Assembly: GCA_003260025.2 (NCBI GenBank)
Contig: QFZU02000089.1
Location: 1 to 64,000 of the forward strand
Direction of reading: 5' to 3'
DNA from: Microbispora triticiradicis
GTDB lineage: Bacteria > Actinomycetota > Actinomycetes > Streptosporangiales > Streptosporangiaceae
DNA: 64,000 bases
Positions within the stretch are counted from its first letter, which is position 1; each line of letters opens with the position of its first letter. Positions 44,215 through 51,884 of the stretch are shown here, piece after piece. Position numbers and translations under genes: made by a program. The notes below the pieces were generated by a model that saw nothing but the letters and a program-made list of their open reading frames with translations, did not search any database and had not been told where the DNA came from.

Positions 44215-46950
44215 TCACGATTCCTCCTGGACGAGCCGCAGGAAGGCTTCCTCCAGCCGTTGCCGCGGCGCCACCCGGTCGACGGCCACGCCCGCGAGAA
44301 CCAGCCGCTGCACGGTCTCCCCACGGGCGACGCCGTCGAGGTTGGCGTACACGGTGCCCTCCTCGACGCGTACGTCGGACACGCCGGGCACCGCGCGGAG
44401 CAGACCGGCGGCGACGTCCGGGCGGTCCACGGCGAATCCGGTCTCCCCCGAGCCCGCCGTGATGGCGCCCACGGCGTCGTCGGCGATCACGCGGCCCCGG
44501 TGGATGACCACCACCCGGTTCGCGGTCTGCTCGACTTCCGCCAGCAGATGCGATGAGACGACCACCGTACGGCCGGTCGCGGCGTACCGCCGGAGCACCC
44601 CGCGCAGGTGGTGGATCTGCGGAGGGTCGAGACCGTTGGTGGGCTCGTCGAGCACCAGCAGGTCCGGCAGCCCCAGCATGGCCTGCGCGATGGCCAGCCG
44701 CTGCCGCATGCCCTGGCTGTAGGTGCGCACCCTGCGCTCCACGGCGTCGCCCAGGCCGGCGATGTCCAGCGCCTCGTCCAGCCGGGCCTCGGCGGCCGGC
44801 CGGCCGGTGGCCGCCCAGTAGAGGCGCAGGTTCTCGGCCCCCGACAGGTGCGGGAGGAAGCCGGCGCCCTCCACGAAGGCCCCGATCCGCGACAGCACCG
44901 GAGCGCCGGATGTGACCCGGTGCCCGAAGACCCGCACGGTGCCCGCCGTGGGCGTCACCAGCCCGAGCAGCATGCGCAGGGTCGTGGTCTTGCCCGCGCC
45001 GTTCGGCCCGAGCAGGCCGAGGACCTGGCCGCGCCCGACGCGGAAGGACAGTCCGTCCACCGCCTTCACCCCGCCGGGGTAGCTCTTCGTCAGCCCTTCG
45101 ACCACCAGCGGGGTGCCGGCCAGCGCGGGATCGAAGTCGGGCTGGCGACGGCGCACGCCCGCGAGCACGCTCAGCAGCAGTCCCACACCGAGGACGGCGG
45201 CGATGCCGAGGAGTTTGCCGACCGGCCAGGCCGTCTCCATCGCCGTGCCCGGCACGACGGGCGCCCGCAGTGCGCCGATCACCGCCACCCGGTAGACCGC
45301 CGGGGCGGACGACGGGCGGTACGTCTGGTCCGTGGTCGCCACGGTCAGCTCCAGCTCGTGCCCGCTCACCGCGGAGTGGACGATGCCGGGCAGGCTCACG
45401 TTCACCTCGACGGGGGATCCGTCGGCAGGCAGCGACGGCAGCCGGACGGCCGCGACCCCGTTTCCGGGCAGAGTCCTGGTCCCGTCGGGGCCCTTGTCGT
45501 ACAGCTTGACGAACAGCGCGCCGTCCCCCGGCGCGCCGACGGCGGAGACCCGCAGCCGTACGGTGGGCACGCCGGCCACCAGCAGCGGCGCCTTCAGCGC
45601 GGCGGTGGAGAACTTCGCCGACTGCCCGGGCAGGTCCATGCCGACCATCGAGGCGAGCCACGGCGTGCGCGACAGGTAGCCGTTCAGGCCGGGGATGCCG
45701 CTCACGGCGGCCGGCTGGCCTCCCGGCGGGTTGACGATCGTCTGCTCGCCGCCGATGAGCTGGGCGGACCAGCTTCCGGTCGCGCCGGAGAGCAGGCCGG
45801 GGTAGGCGCGGGCCCGCACGGTGCGCACCGCCGCCGATCCGTCCGGCCGGATCGAGCCCTGCACCTGGTATTCGAAGGGGCCGAAGGGATCGGTCCCCCG
45901 GCCGAGCAGCCGCAGGCGCAGCCAGTCCGCGATGCGCGCCCGGAGCGCGGCGTCGGGACGGTCGCCGTCGTGGCCGCCCGCGTACCACACCATCTGCACC
46001 GAGGTGCCCGCGCGGGCGATCTGACGCGCGGTGACGTCGGCGTGGTCGAGCCCGAACAGCGTGTCCTGCTCGCCCTGCACCAGCAGGGTCGGCGCGGTGA
46101 TGCGGCCCACCACCGACGTGGGCGAGAGCCGGTGCAGCAGCCGCTCCAACGCCGGGGTCGGCGTGCCCGTGGTGGCCAGTTCGGTGTAGGCGCGGCAGAT
46201 CTCCGGCGTGAACCGGCCGCACTGGGGGGAGTCGCCGAACTGCCCGCCCCCGCCACCCGGATCGCTGCCGAAGCCCATCGAGTACAGCCAGCCGGCCCAC
46301 GAGCTCTTGAAGACGCCACCGGCGGCGAAGGCCGTCGCGGACGGCGTGGCCGCCGCCGGGGCGCCGGCCGAGTTCGGCAGCAGCGCCTGCATCAGGTCGT
46401 TGTAGGTGATCACCGGGACGAGCGCGTCGATCCGGCGGTCGAGCCCGGCCAGCAGCAGGGACAGCGCTCCGCCGTACGACGCCCCGGAGACCGCCACCTT
46501 GGGGTCGCCGGGGCCGTCCTTGAGCACATCAGCCCTGCGGGCCAGCCGGTCGAGCAGCCGCCGCGCGTCGGCGACCTCCAGATCGGGGTCGTTCAGGCCG
46601 ATCCGCCCGCCGCTGCGGCCGAAGCCGCGCGCCGTGTAGGTCTGCACGACGAACCCGGCCTCGGCCAGTTCGTACGCCTCGGCGTCCACGCTGTGCTTGT
46701 CGCCGCCGAACCCGTGGGCCAGCAGGACCGCGGGCGCGGGGGTGCGCGTCGGCAGGTAGAGGCTGGTGTCCAGGCTCACCTGCCCGGACGCGCCAGGCCC
46801 GGCGGGAACCTCGACGAAGGCGCTCTCCACGCGCACTTCGGCGGGCCGCTGGGTGTGCAGGGTCAGGGCGGTCACGCCGAGCGCGGCGACGACGAGCGCG
46901 GCGACCCGGAATCGCGCCCGCTGCGGTTTCAGCCACCCGAGAAGTGCCAC
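44215..46950 (-). CDS. Fusion of S15/alpha-beta peptidase and ABC exporter ATPase
   Basis: The 911-residue protein starts with one membrane segment, then an X-Pro dipeptidyl-peptidase (S15-like) hydrolase with the nucleophile in SGASYGG (Ser158), Asp in LLVQGEQDTLFG and His in YAGGHDGDRPD, plus a C-terminal jelly-roll part. After a second membrane segment (GKLLGIAAVLGVGLLLSVLAG) comes a complete ABC ATPase (Walker A GPNGAGKTTT near 648, YSQGMRQRL signature, LLVLDEPTNGLDP). The topology would place the hydrolase outside and the ATPase inside. GTG 46950 is preferred to upstream starts because the promoter's -10 box lies eight bases before it (leaderless). It may trim and export, or mature, the product. 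Confidence 0.87.
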   Translation of the reverse strand: MALLGWLKPQRARFRVAALVVAALGVTALTLHTQRPAEVRVESAFVEVPAGPGASGQVSLDTSLYLPTRTPAPAVLLAHGFGGDKHSVDAEAYELAEAGFVVQTYTARGFGRSGGRIGLNDPDLEVADARRLLDRLARRADVLKDGPGDPKVAVSGASYGGALSLLLAGLDRRIDALVPVITYNDLMQALLPNSAGAPAAATPSATAFAAGGVFKSSWAGWLYSMGFGSDPGGGGGQFGDSPQCGRFTPEICRAYTELATTGTPTPALERLLHRLSPTSVVGRITAPTLLVQGEQDTLFGLDHADVTARQIARAGTSVQMVWYAGGHDGDRPDAALRARIADWLRLRLLGRGTDPFGPFEYQVQGSIRPDGSAAVRTVRARAYPGLLSGATGSWSAQLIGGEQTIVNPPGGQPAAVSGIPGLNGYLSRTPWLASMVGMDLPGQSAKFSTAALKAPLLVAGVPTVRLRVSAVGAPGDGALFVKLYDKGPDGTRTLPGNGVAAVRLPSLPADGSPVEVNVSLPGIVHSAVSGHELELTVATTDQTYRPSSAPAVYRVAVIGALRAPVVPGTAMETAWPVGKLLGIAAVLGVGLLLSVLAGVRRRQPDFDPALAGTPLVVEGLTKSYPGGVKAVDGLSFRVGRGQVLGLLGPNGAGKTTTLRMLLGLVTPTAGTVRVFGHRVTSGAPVLSRIGAFVEGAGFLPHLSGAENLRLYWAATGRPAAEARLDEALDIAGLGDAVERRVRTYSQGMRQRLAIAQAMLGLPDLLVLDEPTNGLDPPQIHHLRGVLRRYAATGRTVVVSSHLLAEVEQTANRVVVIHRGRVIADDAVGAITAGSGETGFAVDRPDVAAGLLRAVPGVSDVRVEEGTVYANLDGVARGETVQRLVLAGVAVDRVAPRQRLEEAFLRLVQEES

Positions 46951-46957
46951 GGCTGCG

Positions 46958-46990
46958 ACGCTAGACATACGGGTTATCACCTGGGTCTTA
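46958..46990 (-). promoter_or_regulatory. SARP-type promoter of the ABC/peptidase exporter
   Basis: On the minus strand TAAGAC (46990-46985) and TGATAA (46979-46974) are 11 bp apart, followed after 10 bp by TAGCGT (46963-46958). The first in-frame start, GTG 46950, is seven bases beyond, predicting a leaderless transcript. Confidence 0.6.
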
Positions 46991-47053
46991 GGTCGTGCCC
47001 GACGGGTCGTGGACGGGATGTGCCAGATGTCCCATGGTCGATGTCGCCACGGG

Positions 47054-48412
47054 TCATCCGAACAGCAGGCCCCAGTAGGCCGCCCAGGGCAGCAGCACCG
47101 CGCCGCCGCCGAGGAGCAGGCCCAGCCGTACGCGCTCCGCCCGGGTGATGTGCCGCCGGGCGCGCCACCATGCGGCCGCGACGAAGGCCATCGCGGCGAC
47201 GGCGAGCAGGACGACCCCCCGGAGCGCCAGGTAGGGCACCACCACCCCGCCGACGGCGCCCGTACTCTGGGTGAGCAGGAGGGCGACGACGTAGCAGACG
47301 AGGCCGAGGGGGGCGAGCAGCCCGCAGACCGCCAGGAGCCGGGCGGTCCGGCGCATGCCCGGATCCCGCTCCGGCCCCCGCGCGGCCGCGGCCCGGCGCC
47401 GGCGCCTCCGCCCGACGAGCCCGGCGCCCAGGTAGGCGGAGAACAGCACCGCCATCAGCAGCAGCGCGCCGCCCTGCGCCCAGGCGGACTCGTACCAGGT
47501 GTGCGGCTCGACGGGCAGACTGGTCCGCTCCTGCGAGGGCGGCGCGTCGGACCGCCCGGCCGCCTTCGGGCTCTTCAGCCACGCCGTCACCAGGTCGTAG
47601 AACTCGGGGACGATCCAGGTCGTGCCGCGGGCGAGCGGGTGGGTGGCCGAGGAGACGACCCGCATCGTGTAGTCGTGGTTGCCGCCCTGCTCCAACGCGT
47701 TCCGGACGACCGCCATCGACTCGGCAGGCGGGACGGTGTGGTCGTCCGCCCCCCACACGGCGAACACCGGCTGACGCACCCGGGTCAGCGCGGGCGCGGG
47801 ATCGAAGGCGGCCTCGGGGAACTGCCCGAGGCCCTCGGCCAGCCGGACGCCGTTGAGCGCGAGCGGGCCGGACACGCCGTCGTGCCGCAGCAGGTTGTCG
47901 AGGTGCCAGGCCGTCTGCCGGGCCGGCTGCACGCCGCTGGCCGCCAGCAGCACCACGAAACCGACCTCCGGCGAGCGCGCGGCCACCAGCGGCGCCACCC
48001 AGCCTCCCTCGCTGATGCCCCACAGCCCCACCCGATCCGGGTCGACGTCCGGGCGGGCGCGCAGCAGCCGCACCGCGGCCAGCGCGTCGTCGGCGAGCTG
48101 GGAATAGGACCGCTGCGTCGCCGAATATCCGGCCGTCCGCTTTTCGTAGACGAACGTCACGACGCCCGCCTCGACGAAGGGCGCGACCATCTTGTGCAGT
48201 TCCTCGCGCGGCAGCCAGCCGGACACGGAGACGAGCACCAGGCCGGGACGCCGGTGGCCCGTCCCGGGAGGAGCGAAAACGGTGCCGTTCAATCGCGTTC
48301 CGTCGCTGGTGAACGTCACCTCCTCGGCTCCGGCCGGTCCCGGCGCGAGCGTGAGCGCGGCCGTCATCAGCAATACGCCGACAAGGCCCAGCAGTTTCCG
48401 GGCAGCAAACAT
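47054..48412 (-). CDS. Exported alpha/beta hydrolase with C-terminal membrane domain
   Basis: The 452-residue protein has a signal peptide (LLGLVGVLLMTAALTLAPGPAGA), an alpha/beta hydrolase domain with nucleophile GISEGG, VWGADDHTVPP and a late His (SSATHPLARG), then about four membrane segments. The hydrolase would act outside the membrane on an ester or peptide. It precedes the ABC/peptidase gene on the same strand by 103 bp, so the two may be linked. The substrate is not evident. Confidence 0.85.
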   Translation of the reverse strand: MFAARKLLGLVGVLLMTAALTLAPGPAGAEEVTFTSDGTRLNGTVFAPPGTGHRRPGLVLVSVSGWLPREELHKMVAPFVEAGVVTFVYEKRTAGYSATQRSYSQLADDALAAVRLLRARPDVDPDRVGLWGISEGGWVAPLVAARSPEVGFVVLLAASGVQPARQTAWHLDNLLRHDGVSGPLALNGVRLAEGLGQFPEAAFDPAPALTRVRQPVFAVWGADDHTVPPAESMAVVRNALEQGGNHDYTMRVVSSATHPLARGTTWIVPEFYDLVTAWLKSPKAAGRSDAPPSQERTSLPVEPHTWYESAWAQGGALLLMAVLFSAYLGAGLVGRRRRRRAAAARGPERDPGMRRTARLLAVCGLLAPLGLVCYVVALLLTQSTGAVGGVVVPYLALRGVVLLAVAAMAFVAAAWWRARRHITRAERVRLGLLLGGGAVLLPWAAYWGLLFG

Positions 48413-48518
48413 GGATTCTCCCGTCCATTGTTTGTCGATTCGCCCTGCGGAAGAATTGACGGCCCGGCTGTGCCGGGTCTCCGATTCTCCGTACGCCCGC
48501 GCATAACCGGCAATTCAC

Positions 48519-48551
48519 TGAGACCCGGATGATAGGACGTCCTCGTACCGT
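48519..48551 (+). promoter_or_regulatory. SARP-type promoter of the tryptophan/kynurenine operon
   Basis: TGAGAC (48519-48524) and TGATAG (48530-48535) are 11 bp apart, and TACCGT (48546-48551) follows after exactly 10 bp. The dioxygenase ATG is 42 bp downstream. Confidence 0.65.
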
Positions 48552-48593
48552 CGCCCCATGAATGTCGACGAGTGAGACATTGGGGTTCGCTAC

Positions 48594-49301
48594 ATGAAGG
48601 ACTACTCCAAGCAGGTGCTCACCGGCGAGGGTGACACCGATTACGCGAGGTATATGCGGACCGATACCTTGCTGTCCTTGCAACGCGGCCCGGACGAGGT
48701 CGTGCACCGGGACGAGCTGCTCTTCCAGGTCGTGCACCAGACCACCGAACTGTGGCTGAAGCTCACCTGCGCCGACCTCGACGAGGCGGCCGAGCGCATC
48801 GGCGCGGAGGAGCTGGAGAGCGCCACGGGCCTGCTCGGCCGGGCGTCCCTGGGCATCGAGCTGGTGACCGGCCAGCTGGAGATGATGCGGCACCTGTCGC
48901 CGTGGGACTTCCAGCTGATCCGCACGGTGCTGGGGCACGGCTCGGGCGCGGACTCACCCGGCTGGCGGGCCATCCGGGGGTGTGGGCGCCGGCTCGAAGC
49001 GGCGTTCGCCGCCATGGTCCGGCGGCGCGGGCTCGACCTCGCCGAGCTGTACCGGAGCGGGCTCCACAGCCCCGAACACCGGCTGGCCGAGGCGCTCATC
49101 GAGTGGGACGAGCGCATCTCCCTGTGGCGCGTACGGCACTACAAGATGGCGACGCGGGTGATCGGGCATCAGGTCGTGGGCACCCAGGGGACACCCGTGG
49201 ACGTCCTGGCCAGCCTGATCAACTACAAGTTCTTCCCGGAGCTGTGGCAGCTGCGCGACGAGCTCACCCGCACCGGCCCCATGGCAGAGACCGCGTTATG
49301 A
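48594..49301 (+). CDS. Tryptophan 2,3-dioxygenase-like haem enzyme (first copy)
   Basis: The 235-residue protein belongs to the tryptophan dioxygenase superfamily: LLFQVVHQTTELWLKL (His48 of the substrate pocket) and the proximal haem His182 in WRVRHYKMATRVIGHQ, then GTQGTPV. The GTGGSSG-type loop of classical enzymes is changed to GTQGTPV. It would open the indole of Trp to N-formylkynurenine. Since relatives such as MarE and SfmD are monooxygenases, a changed reaction is possible. It is the first gene of an operon and overlaps the kynureninase-like gene by ATGA. A formamidase at the operon end supports the kynurenine route. Confidence 0.87.
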   Translation: MKDYSKQVLTGEGDTDYARYMRTDTLLSLQRGPDEVVHRDELLFQVVHQTTELWLKLTCADLDEAAERIGAEELESATGLLGRASLGIELVTGQLEMMRHLSPWDFQLIRTVLGHGSGADSPGWRAIRGCGRRLEAAFAAMVRRRGLDLAELYRSGLHSPEHRLAEALIEWDERISLWRVRHYKMATRVIGHQVVGTQGTPVDVLASLINYKFFPELWQLRDELTRTGPMAETAL

Positions 49302-50527
49302 GCGGCACGAGCAGCGCCGCGGCGGCGTTCCGGCGGCGCTTCCCGATGCTGGAACGCACCGTGCACCTGTCGAGTTGCAGCCTGGGCGCCCGCTCCACCG
49401 ACCTCGACCACGCGCTGGGCCGGATGGCGGCGGACATGACCCTGGGGGCGGGCGCGTGGGAGCGGTTCTCGCGGCAGGTCGACCGGGCGCGCGCCCGGTT
49501 CGCCCGGCTCATCGGCGCCGACGCCGAGCGGGTGGCCGTGGTGCCCAACGCCTCCGTGGGGGCCTACCAGGTGGCCTCCACACTGGGCCGGCGGCGGGGA
49601 CGGCACCGGATCGTGAGCAGTACAGCGGAGTTCCCGTCGATCTCCCACGTGTGGCTCGCGCAGGGCCGCGACGGCACGGAGGTCGTCCACGCCCCCTGTG
49701 CCGGGAAACCCGTGGACGCGACCGCCGACGGGTACGGCGACGACGGTGCCGGCGACTGGGCCGGCGACTGTGTGGCCGACTACGCCGCGCTGATCGACGA
49801 GCGCACCCGGCTCGTGTCGGTGCCGCTGGTGACCTACGCCGAGGGCCGCGTCATGCCGGTCGCCGAGATCGCGGCGATCGCGCATGCCGCCGGTGCCCCG
49901 GTGTTCGTGGACGCCTACCAGGCCGTGGGGGTCCGGCCCGTACGGGTGGACGAACTCGGCTGCGACTTCCTGGTGGCCGGCACCATGAAGTACCTGCTCG
50001 GCCTGCCCGGCCTGGCCTTCCTCTACGTACGCGCGCCGGGGTCACTCGGTCTCGATCCCGTGCTGACCGGGTGGTTCGGGCGCGTCGATCCCTTCGCCTT
50101 CGACGTAGGCCTGCTGGACTTCCCCGCCGCGGCCACCCGGTTCGAGACCGGGACGCCCGCGGTGCCGGCGGCCTACGCGGCCAACGCGGGGTTCGACCTC
50201 GTCGAGCCGCTCGACCTCGCCGAGGTGCGCGACCACGTGCTGGCCCTGACCGACCTGGCCGCCGGCGGCCTGCGCGAACGGGGTGAACAGGTCGTCCTGC
50301 CGCCTCGGCGGACCCGCGGCGCGCACCTGTGCCTCTTCGACCCCGAGCCCGAGTCGCTGGCCCGGTTCCTCGCCGAACACGGCGTCAGCGTAAGCCCACG
50401 CGGCCGGTACGTCCGGATCTCGTGTCATTTCTACAACGACGCCGGCGACGTCGCGGCTCTGTGCGCGGCCGTCTCGGCGTACCGAAGCAAGCATGGATCG
50501 TGCGGTGGTGTCCGTGTCCACAGCTGA
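49298..50527 (+). CDS. Kynureninase-like PLP enzyme (aminotransferase class V fold)
   Basis: The 409-residue fold-type I PLP enzyme has VPNASVGAYQVASTL, VDAYQAVGVRPV and the PLP lysine Lys231 in AGTMKYLLGLPG. The context between two tryptophan-dioxygenase-like genes, with a formamidase downstream, suggests cleavage of (hydroxy)kynurenine to (hydroxy)anthranilate and alanine. Cysteine-desulfurase-like activity is the main alternative for the fold. ATG 49298 overlaps the first dioxygenase gene, and its 3' end overlaps the second by 35 bp. Confidence 0.82.
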   Translation: MSGTSSAAAAFRRRFPMLERTVHLSSCSLGARSTDLDHALGRMAADMTLGAGAWERFSRQVDRARARFARLIGADAERVAVVPNASVGAYQVASTLGRRRGRHRIVSSTAEFPSISHVWLAQGRDGTEVVHAPCAGKPVDATADGYGDDGAGDWAGDCVADYAALIDERTRLVSVPLVTYAEGRVMPVAEIAAIAHAAGAPVFVDAYQAVGVRPVRVDELGCDFLVAGTMKYLLGLPGLAFLYVRAPGSLGLDPVLTGWFGRVDPFAFDVGLLDFPAAATRFETGTPAVPAAYAANAGFDLVEPLDLAEVRDHVLALTDLAAGGLRERGEQVVLPPRRTRGAHLCLFDPEPESLARFLAEHGVSVSPRGRYVRISCHFYNDAGDVAALCAAVSAYRSKHGSCGGVRVHS

Positions 50528-51884
50528 GCTGAGCTCCTGGCTGCGCAATCCCGACCTGATGAAGTTCCCCTACGCCGCGGTGGTACGCGAGTATCACCAC
50601 GTCGGCAAGCACTTCGTGCCCCCGGAACTGCTCCGGATGCTGGCGGAGGCGCGGACGCTGCTGCCGTCCCTGCACGGACCGTGGCCGCACGTCCACACGC
50701 TCGCCAGTTTCCTCGACACCGCCCTGGACAAACCCGACCAGCGCTACGACTACCCCACGTATCTGGCGCTGTCGCTGCTCCAGCTCCCCGGGCCGGACGA
50801 CCCCCTGGAGCAGGCCCTCTTCGCGCGGCCGCGGTGCGACCGGCTGATCGCCCAGCTCGTGGCCGACGCGCTGGCCTTCGAGCTGGCCGCCCAGGACGGC
50901 CGTACGACGCTGCTGCCCCGCATGCGGCCGGACGCGGCCGTGGTCGGCAAGCGCTACCGGCACGGGCTGCGGGTGCTGCGGCCGGTGCTGGGCCGGATGG
51001 CGCTCGACTCGGGGCTGACCGAGGTGGGCCCCGCCGACCAGGCCCGCCAGGCGTGCGTGGCGGTCCGCGGCGACATGTCCTTCGCCGAGCGGAGGGCCAT
51101 GAAGCTGAGCATCCTGCCCGTCGACACCATCCACGACGAGTACCTCTTCCTGCGCGTGCTCCAGGCGTTCGAGACCACCTTCGCGCTGCTGTCCACGCAC
51201 CTGCGCGGCGCGATCGCGGCGCTGCGGCAGGGCGAGGTGGACCGGGCGGTGTACTTCCTCGACGGCGCCCGGACCGCGCTGGAGGAGTCGGGACCGCTGT
51301 TCTCGATGCTCGCCACCATGCAGGTCGAGGCGTTCCGCACCTTCCGCCAGTTCACCGAGGGCGCCAGCGCGATCCAGTCGCGCAACTACAAGCTGGTCGA
51401 GTCGCTGTGCAGCATGCCCGACCCGGGCCGGATCGACTCACAGGCGTACTTCTCGGTGCCGGACGTGCGCATGCGGGTGCTGGCCGGTCAGGAGACCCTC
51501 GACGAGGCCTGCGCCGCGCTGCTCGGCACCGGTGTGCCCGAGCCGGACCGCGTACGGCTGGGCGCGGCGATGGAGTCCTTCGCGCGGACCCTCGCCCGCT
51601 GGCGCCAGACCCACTACCGGCTGGCCGTACGCATGCTGGGCGAGGCCTCCGGCACCGGATACACGCAGGGCACGCCCTACCTGGCGGCCGTCCGCGACCT
51701 GCCGGTGTTCCGCACCCTGCAGAACGGCGTGCCCGGCGGCGGCCTGCACCCGAACGGTGTGCACGCCAACGGCAACGGCAACGGGCTGCACGAGAACGGC
51801 CTGCACGGCAACGGCGAGAACGGCCTGCACGCGGACGGCGAGGCCGTCCTGGAGGCCGACAAGGAGACGAGGAGGGCGCCGTGA
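50493..51884 (+). CDS. Second, divergent tryptophan-dioxygenase superfamily protein
   Basis: The 463-residue protein is about twice the length of the first copy and shares the superfamily landmarks: VDTIHDEYLFLRVLQAFE, FRQFTEGASAIQSRNYKLVE and a haem-ligand His374 in WRQTHYRLAVRMLG followed by GTGYTQGTPYL. It therefore keeps the haem pocket but has a long N-terminal half. It may catalyse a different oxidation of Trp or a later intermediate, as in PrnB/MarE-like relatives. Residues about 417-451 are a His/Asn/Gly-rich repeat tail. GTGA overlap with the FAD hydroxylase gene. Confidence 0.8.
   Translation: MDRAVVSVSTAELSSWLRNPDLMKFPYAAVVREYHHVGKHFVPPELLRMLAEARTLLPSLHGPWPHVHTLASFLDTALDKPDQRYDYPTYLALSLLQLPGPDDPLEQALFARPRCDRLIAQLVADALAFELAAQDGRTTLLPRMRPDAAVVGKRYRHGLRVLRPVLGRMALDSGLTEVGPADQARQACVAVRGDMSFAERRAMKLSILPVDTIHDEYLFLRVLQAFETTFALLSTHLRGAIAALRQGEVDRAVYFLDGARTALEESGPLFSMLATMQVEAFRTFRQFTEGASAIQSRNYKLVESLCSMPDPGRIDSQAYFSVPDVRMRVLAGQETLDEACAALLGTGVPEPDRVRLGAAMESFARTLARWRQTHYRLAVRMLGEASGTGYTQGTPYLAAVRDLPVFRTLQNGVPGGGLHPNGVHANGNGNGLHENGLHGNGENGLHADGEAVLEADKETRRAP
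51741..51843 (+). repeat. In-frame His-Asn-Gly repeat at the end of the second dioxygenase-like gene
   Basis: Imperfect 15-bp units of the type ctgcacgagaacggc encode LHxNG pentapeptides (LHPNG, VHANG, LHENG, LHGNG, LHADG) broken by NGNG and ENG. It could bind metal, or merely be a slippage product. Confidence 0.85.
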
